Shown piece by piece: positions 1 to 5,823 of a stretch of 15,365 nucleotides of DNA. The position numbers and the translations under genes are program-made. The stretch comes from Candidatus Alloscillospira gallinarum (lineage in GTDB: Bacteria; Bacillota; Clostridia; Oscillospirales; Oscillospiraceae). The notes under the pieces were generated by a model. It saw only the letters and a program-made list of their open reading frames with translations, was not told where the DNA came from and searched no databases. Location of the stretch: positions 1 through 15,365 of the forward strand of contig CAJFTV010000148.1 of the NCBI GenBank assembly GCA_904420055.1. Direction: 5' to 3'. The stretch's first letter is position 1; each line of letters begins with the position of its first letter.

Positions 1-590
1 AGGTCCGCGTTTCTGTATTTTTCACGGAATTCCGTATTTTTACCGGACTGTATTGCGGAAATAAGCTCATTTGTAAAGTCGTCGCCCTTAACATAGACGA
101 TATTATATTCCGGGTGTTTTTTGCGCATCTCAATGCGTATTGCATGGAGAAGGTGAGTCTTTCCAAGGCCTGAGTCTCCGTATATAAACAGGGGATTATA
201 GTCTTTTACAAATCCTTCGGCAACGGCCTTTGCGGCCGCGTGGGCAAATTTATTGGAGTTTCCTACTACAAAACGCTCAAATGTGTAGATGTCGTAATTT
301 GTCTCATTGTTTTCCTTTTCAGTCCGGCGGTACCTTTCAATCTCGTCGTCAGTTACCAAGATGACGTTGAACTCACCGGAAAAAATTTCAAACAGTGCAT
401 TTTTTATAATGGGCAGAAAACGGCCCTCAATAATATCTTTTTTAAATTTTGAAGGACAGTGCAAGATGAGCTCATTGTCTCGTATATCCACGGGAGAACA
501 GTCGGAAAACCATGTGTCTATAGCAACGGTTGACAGGTCCGTTTTCAGAAGCTCAAGTACCCTGTTCCAAATATCTGTGACAGAATTCAT
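1..590 (-). CDS. dnaA: DnaA replication initiator, N-terminal part (cut by window edge)
   Basis: This is the initiator of chromosome replication, an AAA+ ATPase that binds DnaA boxes and opens oriC. About 196 residues are visible on the minus strand, reading from ATG at 590-588. They begin MNSVTDIWNRVLELL, the usual domain I fold that contacts the helicase. A charged linker (about residues 85-100, ERYRRTEKENNET) follows. Domain III opens with YTFERFVVGNSNKFAHAAA and carries the Walker A motif GDSGLGKTH near residues 138-146. The Walker B region and the DNA-binding domain IV lie beyond position 1. An AAAGGA ribosome binding site sits at 603-598, 7 nt before the ATG, and supports this start. 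A promoter lies at 763-791. The frame is open to the edge with no sign of damage. Identification is certain from the domain I and Walker A sequences. Confidence 0.97.
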   Translation of the reverse strand, partial: MNSVTDIWNRVLELLKTDLSTVAIDTWFSDCSPVDIRDNELILHCPSKFKKDIIEGRFLPIIKNALFEIFSGEFNVILVTDDEIERYRRTEKENNETNYDIYTFERFVVGNSNKFAHAAAKAVAEGFVKDYNPLFIYGDSGLGKTHLLHAIRIEMRKKHPEYNIVYVKGDDFTNELISAIQSGKNTEFREKYRNAD

Positions 591-762
591 ATCTTAATCC
601 TTTCGGGCCAGAAAATTTTTATATCTTTTATTGTCATCTTCAAATTAGGGACGCAGATTTCTTTTATTGGAATATACCCGCCCATAATAAGAATTCAGAT
701 TTGAAAAATATTTTTCCGAAGGGCTTAAAATCTCATATGCAGACTAGGCCCCATACTAATTT

Positions 763-791
763 ATAATACCAGATTATTGACAGTTTTGCAA
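763..791 (-). promoter_or_regulatory. Probable sigma-A promoter of dnaA
   Basis: On the minus strand, a -35 of TTGCAA (791-786) and a -10 of TATTAT (768-763) are separated by 17 nt. The -35 matches consensus at 4 of 6 positions and the -10 at 5 of 6. Transcription would start near 756, giving dnaA a leader of about 165 nt. It interlocks with the plus-strand promoter at 777-806. Confidence 0.55.
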
Positions 792-806
792 GGTATACAT
801 TATAAA
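777..806 (+). promoter_or_regulatory. Strong plus-strand sigma-A-like promoter with no assigned gene
   Basis: A perfect TTGACA (777-782), an 18-nt spacer and TATAAA (801-806, 5 of 6) point rightward. A start near 813 would give a transcript running into the rpsT terminator hairpin (877-902) and then antisense to rpsT. There is no convincing reading frame downstream. It may drive a short RNA of about 90 nt or an antisense transcript, or be a chance match in AT-rich DNA. Confidence 0.4.
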
Positions 807-876
807 ATTAGAAACACGCAAAAATATGTAAAGTGAGGCATGGAAAAGATTAAATCCTGCAAAAAGGGTAAAAATA

Positions 877-902
877 AAAGCAGAGGAATTCTCCTCTGCT
901 TT
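877..902 (-). terminator. Rho-independent terminator of rpsT
   Basis: A perfect 11-bp stem (left arm AAAGCAGAGGA at 877-887, right arm 892-902) has a 4-nt loop. On the minus strand it is followed by a T-rich run (TTTATTTTT). It lies 16 nt past the rpsT stop and separates rpsT from dnaA, which are co-oriented. On the plus strand the T-run is poor. Confidence 0.85.
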
Positions 903-917
903 AAATTACGTATAAAA

Positions 918-1181
918 TCAGCCGATGGCATTAAGCTTTTTCGTAAGGCTGCTCTTCTTGTGGGCTGCGTTATTCTTGTGAATAACACCCTTGATAGCTG
1001 CGTTGTCAACGGTCTTGACAGCGACTTTATAGGCGCTCTCTGCTGCTTCACGGTTACCCTCAGCCACAGCTGCGTCAAACTTCTTAATTGTGTTTTTAAT
1101 TCTTGTCTTGACAATCTTGTTTTTTGCGTTGCGCTCTCTGGCGATGAGAACTCTCTTTTCAGCGGATTTAATGTTGGGCAC
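918..1181 (-). CDS. rpsT: 30S ribosomal protein bS20
   Basis: bS20 is a primary 16S rRNA-binding protein of the small subunit, needed for early 30S assembly. The 87-residue product opens MPNIKSAEKRVLIARERNAKNKIVKTRIKNT, which is typical of the family. It is very rich in Lys/Arg/Ala, with the expected helical KN and AAHKKSSLTKKLN segments, and has normal length. The start is GTG at 1181-1179, preceded at about 1199-1188 by an unusually long AGGAGGAGGTGG ribosome binding site. It has its own promoter (1228-1256) and terminator (877-902), so it is a single-gene unit. It is divergent from gpr, a pairing often seen in Clostridia. Finding rpsT directly beside dnaA is less usual. Confidence 0.96.
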   Translation of the reverse strand: MPNIKSAEKRVLIARERNAKNKIVKTRIKNTIKKFDAAVAEGNREAAESAYKVAVKTVDNAAIKGVIHKNNAAHKKSSLTKKLNAIG

Positions 1182-1227
1182 GCTTTGCCACCTCCTCCTA
1201 TAAAGTTACACCTTTGTGCAGATGGTA

Positions 1228-1256
1228 ATTCTATCATGTAACCTCAAATAAATCAA
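1228..1256 (-). promoter_or_regulatory. Sigma-A promoter of rpsT
   Basis: On the minus strand, TTGATT (1256-1251) and TAGAAT (1233-1228) are spaced by exactly 17 nt. The -35 matches 4 of 6 positions and the -10 matches 5 of 6. The start point would be near 1221, leaving a leader of about 40 nt before the GTG codon. Confidence 0.7.
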
Positions 1257-1305
1257 GGGTTTTTTGAAAAAAATTACGAAAAAAATTAATATTACCATAT
1301 GTTGT

Positions 1306-1334
1306 GTTTAAGTGTAAATTTGAAGCACAAATTA
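1306..1334 (+). promoter_or_regulatory. Possible forespore (sigma-G-like) promoter of gpr
   Basis: GTTTA (1306-1310) and CAAATTA (1328-1334) are spaced by 17 nt and resemble the sigma-G pattern GHATR / CATNHTA with one mismatch in each element. The position, about 22 nt before the gpr start with the ribosome binding site right after, resembles the ger operon layout. In Bacillus gpr is made in the forespore by sigma-F and sigma-G, but the match here is weak. Confidence 0.25.
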
Positions 1335-1356
1335 TATAATTTTGAGGTGAAAAGCT

Positions 1357-2250
1357 TTGAGAGAAATAAGGACAGACCTTGTATGTGAGGCGAGAGAGTT
1401 ATGGCGTGAGACGTCTCCAGATGTGGACATGCCCGGGGTTACTGCAGAAGAAAAAGAAGTACTGGGCTTTAAGGTTACGACTGTAGATGTTACGACAGAC
1501 GAGGGAGCAAAGGCCGTTGGAAAGCCTGTGGGAAGATATATTACAATTGACACTGAGGACTATTTGAAACGCGAGGAGAACGGTTTTTCAAGGGCGGTTA
1601 AAGCACTTGCCGGTGAAATTTCAGGGCTTTTTGAAAACAAGGACGGTACGGTACTTGTAGCCGGACTTGGAAATCCGGATATCACTCCCGATGCGGTGGG
1701 ACCAATTGCAGTGAAAAATACCATGGTGACACTTCACCTTGTAGAACAGATGCCTGACACATTTGCCGGGTTTAAAAAGGTGGCCGCCATAGCTCCCGGA
1801 GTTCTGGCTGTGACCGGTATAGAGAGCGCGCGCCTTATCCGTGCCGCCGCCAGAGAGGCAAAGGCCGACGCTGTTATCGTTGTTGACGCGCTGGCTTCGA
1901 GGAGGCTTTCCCGTCTGTGCCGAACCGTGCAGATTTCAAATACGGGAATTACTCCCGGGTCCGGCGTGGGAAACAGCCGCCAGGAAATAAGTAAAAATAC
2001 AGTAGGAGTGCCTGTTATTTCTCTCGGTGTTCCCACGGTCGTAGACGCGAGGACCCTGGCCTGTGATATTATGGAAAATAATGGAAATAAACAGGAGCCT
2101 GAGGACTTTGCGGGCTTTGGCAGCGACATGATGGTTACTCCGAGAGAGATAGACAAGTGTGTCGCGGATATGGGAAAGCTTATCGGATACGGAATTAATG
2201 TGGCAATTCAGGACATTGAAGTGGAAGACGTTACCATGTTTATAGATTGA
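1357..2250 (+). CDS. gpr: Germination protease GPR (spore SASP endopeptidase)
   Basis: GPR is made as an inactive zymogen in the forespore. After autoprocessing it degrades the DNA-protecting small acid-soluble spore proteins early in germination (peptidase family A25). The 297-residue product begins MREIRTDLVCEARELW, the family's propeptide region. It carries VAGLGNPDITPDAVGP at about 101-116 and VIVVDALASRRLSRLCRTVQ at about 173-192. D112 and D177 correspond by context to the two aspartates known to be essential in the Bacillus megaterium enzyme. The GITPGSGVGNSR segment and GVPTVVDA near 224-231 are also typical. The start is TTG at 1357, with the GAGGTGA ribosome binding site at 1344-1350 deciding it. 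The length is shorter than the Bacillus protein (about 370) but normal for Clostridia. The usual clostridial neighbour spoIIP is absent; parS and parA follow instead. Confidence 0.95.
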   Translation: MREIRTDLVCEARELWRETSPDVDMPGVTAEEKEVLGFKVTTVDVTTDEGAKAVGKPVGRYITIDTEDYLKREENGFSRAVKALAGEISGLFENKDGTVLVAGLGNPDITPDAVGPIAVKNTMVTLHLVEQMPDTFAGFKKVAAIAPGVLAVTGIESARLIRAAAREAKADAVIVVDALASRRLSRLCRTVQISNTGITPGSGVGNSRQEISKNTVGVPVISLGVPTVVDARTLACDIMENNGNKQEPEDFAGFGSDMMVTPREIDKCVADMGKLIGYGINVAIQDIEVEDVTMFID

Positions 2251-2254
2251 TTTT

Positions 2255-2284
2255 AGTGGAATGTTTCACGTGAAACATTCCACT
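2255..2284 (+). terminator. 30-bp palindrome enclosing parS; probable gpr terminator
   Basis: A perfect 30-bp palindrome (15 + 15) starts 5 bases after the gpr stop and is immediately followed by TTTT (2284-2287 including its last base). As RNA it can form about a 13-bp stem with a 4-nt loop and a short U tail, so it may end gpr transcription. The same DNA contains the parS core at 2262-2277, so the site may serve two roles. Confidence 0.55.
2262..2277. promoter_or_regulatory. parS: parS centromere site 1
   Basis: TGTTTCACGTGAAACA is an exact match to the 16-bp Bacillus subtilis parS consensus (TGTTNCACGTGAAACA), the loading site for Spo0J/ParB CTPase clamps. It lies between gpr and parA, about 180 nt upstream of the parA start, where ParB spreading could also affect the parA promoter. 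Confidence 0.97.
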
Positions 2285-2331
2285 TTTATAAAATTTAACA
2301 TTTGATTTTTGAAAATTAAACAAATTTACGA

Positions 2332-2359
2332 TTGAAAACGTATGTCTGTGTGCTATAAT
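2332..2359 (+). promoter_or_regulatory. Sigma-A promoter of the parA operon
   Basis: TTGAAA (2332-2337, 5 of 6) and a perfect TATAAT (2354-2359) are spaced by 16 nt, with an extended -10 TG dinucleotide (TGC just before the -10). The start near 2366 leaves a leader of about 94 nt before parA. It is the best promoter before the parA-parB-serS-rsmG cluster and lies 55 bp from parS site 1. Confidence 0.75.
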
Positions 2360-2380
2360 AATCGCATTGCAATTAATTTG

Positions 2381-2442
2381 GCCGTTTTTATCCCTCCACT
2401 GCAGTGGAAGCTTAAAAACTATAAGTTGTGTACTTAAACGGC
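2381..2442 (+). promoter_or_regulatory. Foldable 5' leader of parA (three paired elements)
   Basis: GCCGTTT (2381-2387) pairs exactly with AAACGGC (2436-2442). Inside that stem are a perfect 14-bp palindrome TCCACTGCAGTGGA (2395-2408) and a small AACT/AGTT hairpin (2417-2427). Together they could form a three-way junction ending 8 nt before the parA ribosome binding site region. I do not recognise it as a known riboswitch or leader class. Confidence 0.35.
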
Positions 2443-2459
2443 AGTAAAAGGGGAACAAT

Positions 2460-3218
2460 ATGGGAAAAATTATAGCAGTAGCTAATCAAAAGGGCGGCGT
2501 TGGAAAGACGACGACCTGCATAAATCTCTGCTGTGCTCTGACCCAGGCGGGTAAAAAAGTGCTCCTGTGCGATATGGACCCTCAGGGAAATTGTACCTCC
2601 GGCATGGGTGTGGATAAAAACCGGGCGGAGCCAAACGTATATAATGTGCTTATAGACGGTACTCCCGCAAAAAGTGCGTTAATTGAGACAAAGTATGGCA
2701 GCGTTCTCCCGTCAAACAAGATACTTTCCGGAGCCGGCGTTGAACTTGTCACAATGGATAGCAGGGAATACATACTGAAAAAAGCGCTGGAGCCCCTGAG
2801 AAAAGAATATGACTACATATTTATAGACTGTCCTCCCTCCCTTGAAATGCTCACCTTAAATGCGCTGTGTGCCTGTGATACGGTTTTTATCCCGGTACAG
2901 TGTGAGTATTTTGCGCTGGAGGGGCTTTCGGACCTCATGACCACCATAAGAATGGTAAAGAAAAAGCTCAACCCGGAAATTGACATTGAGGGCGTGCTTC
3001 TAACAATGTTTGATTCCAGAACAAACTTTTCCTCACAGGTGGCGGCAGAGGTAAAAAAATATTTTAAAAAGAAAGTTTACAATGTTGTAATACCAAGAAA
3101 TATCCGTCTGTCGGAGGCGCCGAGCCATGGAAAACCGGCAGTGGTGTACGACAGGTCTTCACGGGGGGCGCGCGCATATACGGAGCTTGCCAGTGAAATA
3201 ATACGGAAAAACAGATAG
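2460..3218 (+). CDS. parA: Chromosome partitioning ATPase ParA/Soj
   Basis: ParA/Soj is a deviant-Walker ATPase. Its ATP-bound dimer binds DNA non-specifically and is recycled by ParB-parS complexes to move sister origins; in Bacillus it also regulates DnaA. The 252-residue protein has the deviant Walker A KGGVGKTTT at 11-19, the switch I region DMDPQGNCTSGMG at 38-50, and Walker B FIDCPPS at 121-127. The C-terminal IPRNIRLSEAPSHGKP sits at 211-226, all as in chromosomal Soj-type proteins. It lacks the N-terminal extension of plasmid ParA, which favours the chromosomal type. The ATG at 2460 follows an AAAGGGGA ribosome binding site. It heads the cluster, with parB 16 nt downstream. A perfect DnaA-box sequence lies inside the gene at 2609-2617. 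Confidence 0.96.
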   Translation: MGKIIAVANQKGGVGKTTTCINLCCALTQAGKKVLLCDMDPQGNCTSGMGVDKNRAEPNVYNVLIDGTPAKSALIETKYGSVLPSNKILSGAGVELVTMDSREYILKKALEPLRKEYDYIFIDCPPSLEMLTLNALCACDTVFIPVQCEYFALEGLSDLMTTIRMVKKKLNPEIDIEGVLLTMFDSRTNFSSQVAAEVKKYFKKKVYNVVIPRNIRLSEAPSHGKPAVVYDRSSRGARAYTELASEIIRKNR

Positions 3219-3234
3219 GGAAAGGAGCGTTATT

Positions 3235-4101
3235 ATGGCTCAAAAAGGACTTGGAATGGGTCTTGGGGCTCTTTTTGGAGATGCCGCTATTGAGGACAAT
3301 GACAATGACTTTACATATCTGCCCATCTCAAAAGTGGAACCCAGGGCTGACCAGCCGAGGTCTGTCTTTGATGAAGAGGGATTAAATGAGCTGGCAGAGT
3401 CTATCAGGGAGCACGGGATAATTCAGCCTTTGACTGTAAGAGAGCTCAGCGGCGGGTTTTACCAGATAATTGCCGGAGAACGCCGCTGGCGCGCGGCGAG
3501 AATGGCGGGAATTGATGAAGTGCCGGCTCGCATAATAGAGGCGGACGATAAAAAGGCCATGGAGCTTGCGCTGGTCGAAAATCTCCAGAGAGAGGGACTG
3601 AACCCCGTAGAGGAGGCCCTGGGATATAAGTCACTTATTGAGGAATACGGACTAACTCAGGATGAGGCGGCAAAGATGGTCAGTAAATCCCGTCCCGTGG
3701 TTACAAACGCCCTCAGGATTTTGTCTCTGCCAAATGAGGTAATAGGGCTGATTGAGATAGGTGAGCTCTCCGCCGGAGCTGCAAGGGCAATAATCTCTCT
3801 TGATGGAGAGGAAAAGCAGATAAAAGCGGCCAAAACTGTTGTGGAAAAAAAGCTGTCTGTCAGGGAGACGGAAAAGCTTGTCAAAGAGATGACCAGCGAA
3901 AAGAAACCGAAAAAGATGAAAAAAGACGCCCTTGACATATATTACCGTGAAGCGGAAAAAAATCTGACAGTAAATCTAAGCCGCAGGGTAAAAATACTAA
4001 ATTCCGGCAAAAAGGGTAAAATTGAGATAGAATATTATGACGGCGATGATTTTGAGCGTATTTATTCCGCGCTCTGCAAAGCTAAGTACCCGGAGGAATA
4101 G
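3235..4101 (+). CDS. parB: Chromosome partitioning protein ParB/Spo0J
   Basis: ParB is a CTP-dependent DNA clamp that loads at parS, spreads, recruits SMC and stimulates ParA ATPase. The 288 residues start MAQKGLGMGLGALFG, a basic Gly-rich N terminus like the ParA-stimulating peptide of Spo0J. The CTP-binding motifs are present: GERRWRAARM at 81-90 and ENLQREGLNPVEEA at 115-128. The helix-turn-helix is about 138-163 (YGLTQDEAAKMVSKSRPVVTNALRIL). A Lys-rich linker (about 213-231) precedes the dimerisation tail. With two exact parS sites in the window the ParABS system looks complete. The next gene begins 2 nt after its stop, and that gene's GGAGG lies in the last parB codons, so the two are translationally close. 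Confidence 0.96.
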   Translation: MAQKGLGMGLGALFGDAAIEDNDNDFTYLPISKVEPRADQPRSVFDEEGLNELAESIREHGIIQPLTVRELSGGFYQIIAGERRWRAARMAGIDEVPARIIEADDKKAMELALVENLQREGLNPVEEALGYKSLIEEYGLTQDEAAKMVSKSRPVVTNALRILSLPNEVIGLIEIGELSAGAARAIISLDGEEKQIKAAKTVVEKKLSVRETEKLVKEMTSEKKPKKMKKDALDIYYREAEKNLTVNLSRRVKILNSGKKGKIEIEYYDGDDFERIYSALCKAKYPEE

Positions 4102-4103
4102 AG

Positions 4104-4478
4104 ATGAAAAAGCGCGGTTCAGACTGCCCCGAGGTAGAAGAGGAAAAAAAGAGACTTGACGGTGCAAAGAGTAAAAAGGCTGTAATAAGTTATCTGATTG
4201 CGCTGTCCTTGGTTATAGTGTTTTTTATAATCCTGTCCCACTTTATGCACCTGAGAAATAACCGTGAGCTTGACACTCTCAGTCAGCAGATGGCAACTGT
4301 TGAGGAGCTCACAGAAGAGAACAGGGGACTGGAGAGCGAAAAACAGGAGCTTGAGAGCAGAGTTTCCGGGCTTGAGGAAGAACTTGACCGGGAGAAAGCA
4401 GAAAAAGACAGACTTACCCAGGAGCTTGACCGTTACAAAGCAGAGTACGGCGAGCTTGATGATAATACGGAAAACTGA
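4104..4478 (+). CDS. Small single-pass membrane protein with coiled coil, unknown function
   Basis: I do not recognise this 124-residue protein. Residues 1-25 are charged and basic near the membrane (KSKK), followed by one hydrophobic segment at about 26-46 (AVISYLIALSLVIVFFIILSH). Residues 53-117 form a long, highly charged predicted coiled coil rich in Glu/Leu/Lys (ENRGLESEKQELESRVSG). The layout resembles FtsL/DivIC-like division proteins, but I see no diagnostic DivIC motif, so that is only an analogy. It starts 2 nt after parB, with a good GGAGG (4092-4096) 7 nt upstream of the ATG inside parB, and ends 15 nt before serS. Several other Clostridia have a different small membrane protein (DUF4446) in this slot. 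Membership of the parAB operon suggests, but does not show, a role in segregation or division. Confidence 0.8.
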   Translation: MKKRGSDCPEVEEEKKRLDGAKSKKAVISYLIALSLVIVFFIILSHFMHLRNNRELDTLSQQMATVEELTEENRGLESEKQELESRVSGLEEELDREKAEKDRLTQELDRYKAEYGELDDNTEN

Positions 4479-4493
4479 TTTGGGGGATATACT

Positions 4494-5783
4494 ATGATAG
4501 ACATTAAGCTTATTAGGGAAAAACCTGAGGAAGTAAAAAGACTTCTCTTAAATAAGGAGGTCGACGCCTCCGACACTATTGACAGAATAATTGAGCTCGA
4601 CGTGCTTCGCCGTGACACCATTGCAAAGACTGAGGCGGCAAAGGCAGAGCAGAATAAGGTTTCAAAACAGATTCCCGCTATGAAAAAGGCGGGAGAAGAC
4701 GTAGCTCCTGTCATTGAAAGGCTCAATGCCTTAAAGGAGACTGTAAAAGATTCAGACGGTAAGCTCAAGGACATTGAAAGTGAGTATATGTCCCTTATGT
4801 TAGGGCTTCCCAATCTGCCTGACCCGGACTTAAAACCCGGCGGCAAGGAGAATAACGAGCCCATACGCTACTTTGGGGAACCGCATAAATTTGATTTCAC
4901 ACCTAAAAATCACGTTGACCTGTGTACTGATTTGGGACTTATCGACTATCAGAGGGGCGTAAAACTCTCCGGGAGCGGCTTCTGGGTTTACCGGGGCATG
5001 GGTGCGCGGCTTGAATGGGCTCTTTTGAACTATTTTATCGATACGCATATCGGAGACGGATATGAGCTTGTGCTGCTCCCGCATATGCTGGGCTATGAGT
5101 GCGGACTTACCGCCGGTCAGTTCCCCAAGTTTGACCAGGAGGTATACTGGCTGGACGTGGCGGAGGACGAGAGACGCCGCTTTATGCTGCCCACAGCGGA
5201 GACGGCGCTGGTTTCACTGCACAGAGATGAGATACTCACAGAGGCCGAGCTGCCGAGAAAGTATATATCATACACGCCATGTTTCAGGCGTGAGGCCGGT
5301 TCATACAGAACGGACGAGCGCGGAATGGTGAGAGGTCACCAGTTTAACAAGGTTGAGATGGTACAGTATACAAAGCCGGAGGATTCAGACGCGGCGTTTG
5401 AGGAGCTTGTGGGCAAGGCGGAGGCACTTGTCAAGGGATTGGGCTTCCACTTCAGAACTGTGAAGCTGGCGGCGGCAGACTGCTCTGCCTCAATGGCCAG
5501 AACATATGACATTGAAATACAGATACCGTCTATGAACGGGTATAAAGAGGTCTCCTCCGTGTCAAATGCCAGGGACTACCAGGCGAGAAGGGGCTCAATA
5601 AGGTTCAAGAGAGATGGCTCAAACAAGACTGAGTATGTACACACCTTAAACGGTTCCGGTCTTGCAACCAGCCGTATTCTCCCCGCCTTGGTTGAGCAGA
5701 ACCAGCGTGAGGACGGCTCTGTCGTAGTTCCGGAGGTACTGCGTAAATACCTCGGAGGAATTGAGGTAATAGAGAAAAAATAG
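4494..5783 (+). CDS. serS: Seryl-tRNA synthetase
   Basis: This class II synthetase charges tRNA-Ser (and tRNA-Sec, if present) with serine in the cytosol. The 429-residue protein has the N-terminal tRNA-binding helical arm (about 30-105) and the TAE serine-site motif (LPTAETALV, 232-240). Class II motif 2 spans 263-284 (CFRREAGSYRTDERG...) and motif 3 spans 386-404 (NGSGLATSRILPALVEQNQ). It is full length. The usual SSCSN segment before QARR reads SSVSN here (354-358), a subtype difference rather than damage. The ATG at 4494 follows a GGGGGA ribosome binding site at 4482-4487. serS is a frequent neighbour of parB in Clostridia. No T-box leader is seen, as expected for an internal operon gene. 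Confidence 0.96.
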   Translation: MIDIKLIREKPEEVKRLLLNKEVDASDTIDRIIELDVLRRDTIAKTEAAKAEQNKVSKQIPAMKKAGEDVAPVIERLNALKETVKDSDGKLKDIESEYMSLMLGLPNLPDPDLKPGGKENNEPIRYFGEPHKFDFTPKNHVDLCTDLGLIDYQRGVKLSGSGFWVYRGMGARLEWALLNYFIDTHIGDGYELVLLPHMLGYECGLTAGQFPKFDQEVYWLDVAEDERRRFMLPTAETALVSLHRDEILTEAELPRKYISYTPCFRREAGSYRTDERGMVRGHQFNKVEMVQYTKPEDSDAAFEELVGKAEALVKGLGFHFRTVKLAAADCSASMARTYDIEIQIPSMNGYKEVSSVSNARDYQARRGSIRFKRDGSNKTEYVHTLNGSGLATSRILPALVEQNQREDGSVVVPEVLRKYLGGIEVIEKK

Positions 5784-5823
5784 TCTGTGGTATTAATACG
5801 GACATGTGGCGCAGGAGTTTTAA

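Larger units (their letters stand above)
591..917. other. Intergenic region between dnaA and rpsT (dnaA leader)
   Basis: This 327-base AT-rich stretch carries no gene I can support. It holds the dnaA ribosome binding site, a predicted dnaA leader of about 165 nt, two overlapping opposed promoters (763-791 minus, 777-806 plus), a 14-bp AT palindrome at 703-716, and the rpsT terminator at 877-902. I found no TTATCCACA-type DnaA box on either strand here. If oriC is nearby it is more likely on the other side of dnaA, outside the window. A plus-strand open frame starting at ATG 840 runs antisense through rpsT and has no protein-like character. Confidence 0.6.

Noticed and set aside
840..1241. Open reading frame on the plus strand, antisense to rpsT (133 codons)
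   Set aside because: It is the complement shadow of rpsT and its promoter region. The rpsT frame has clear bS20 homology, strong signals and a terminator, while this frame has only a weak GAGG and no recognisable domain.
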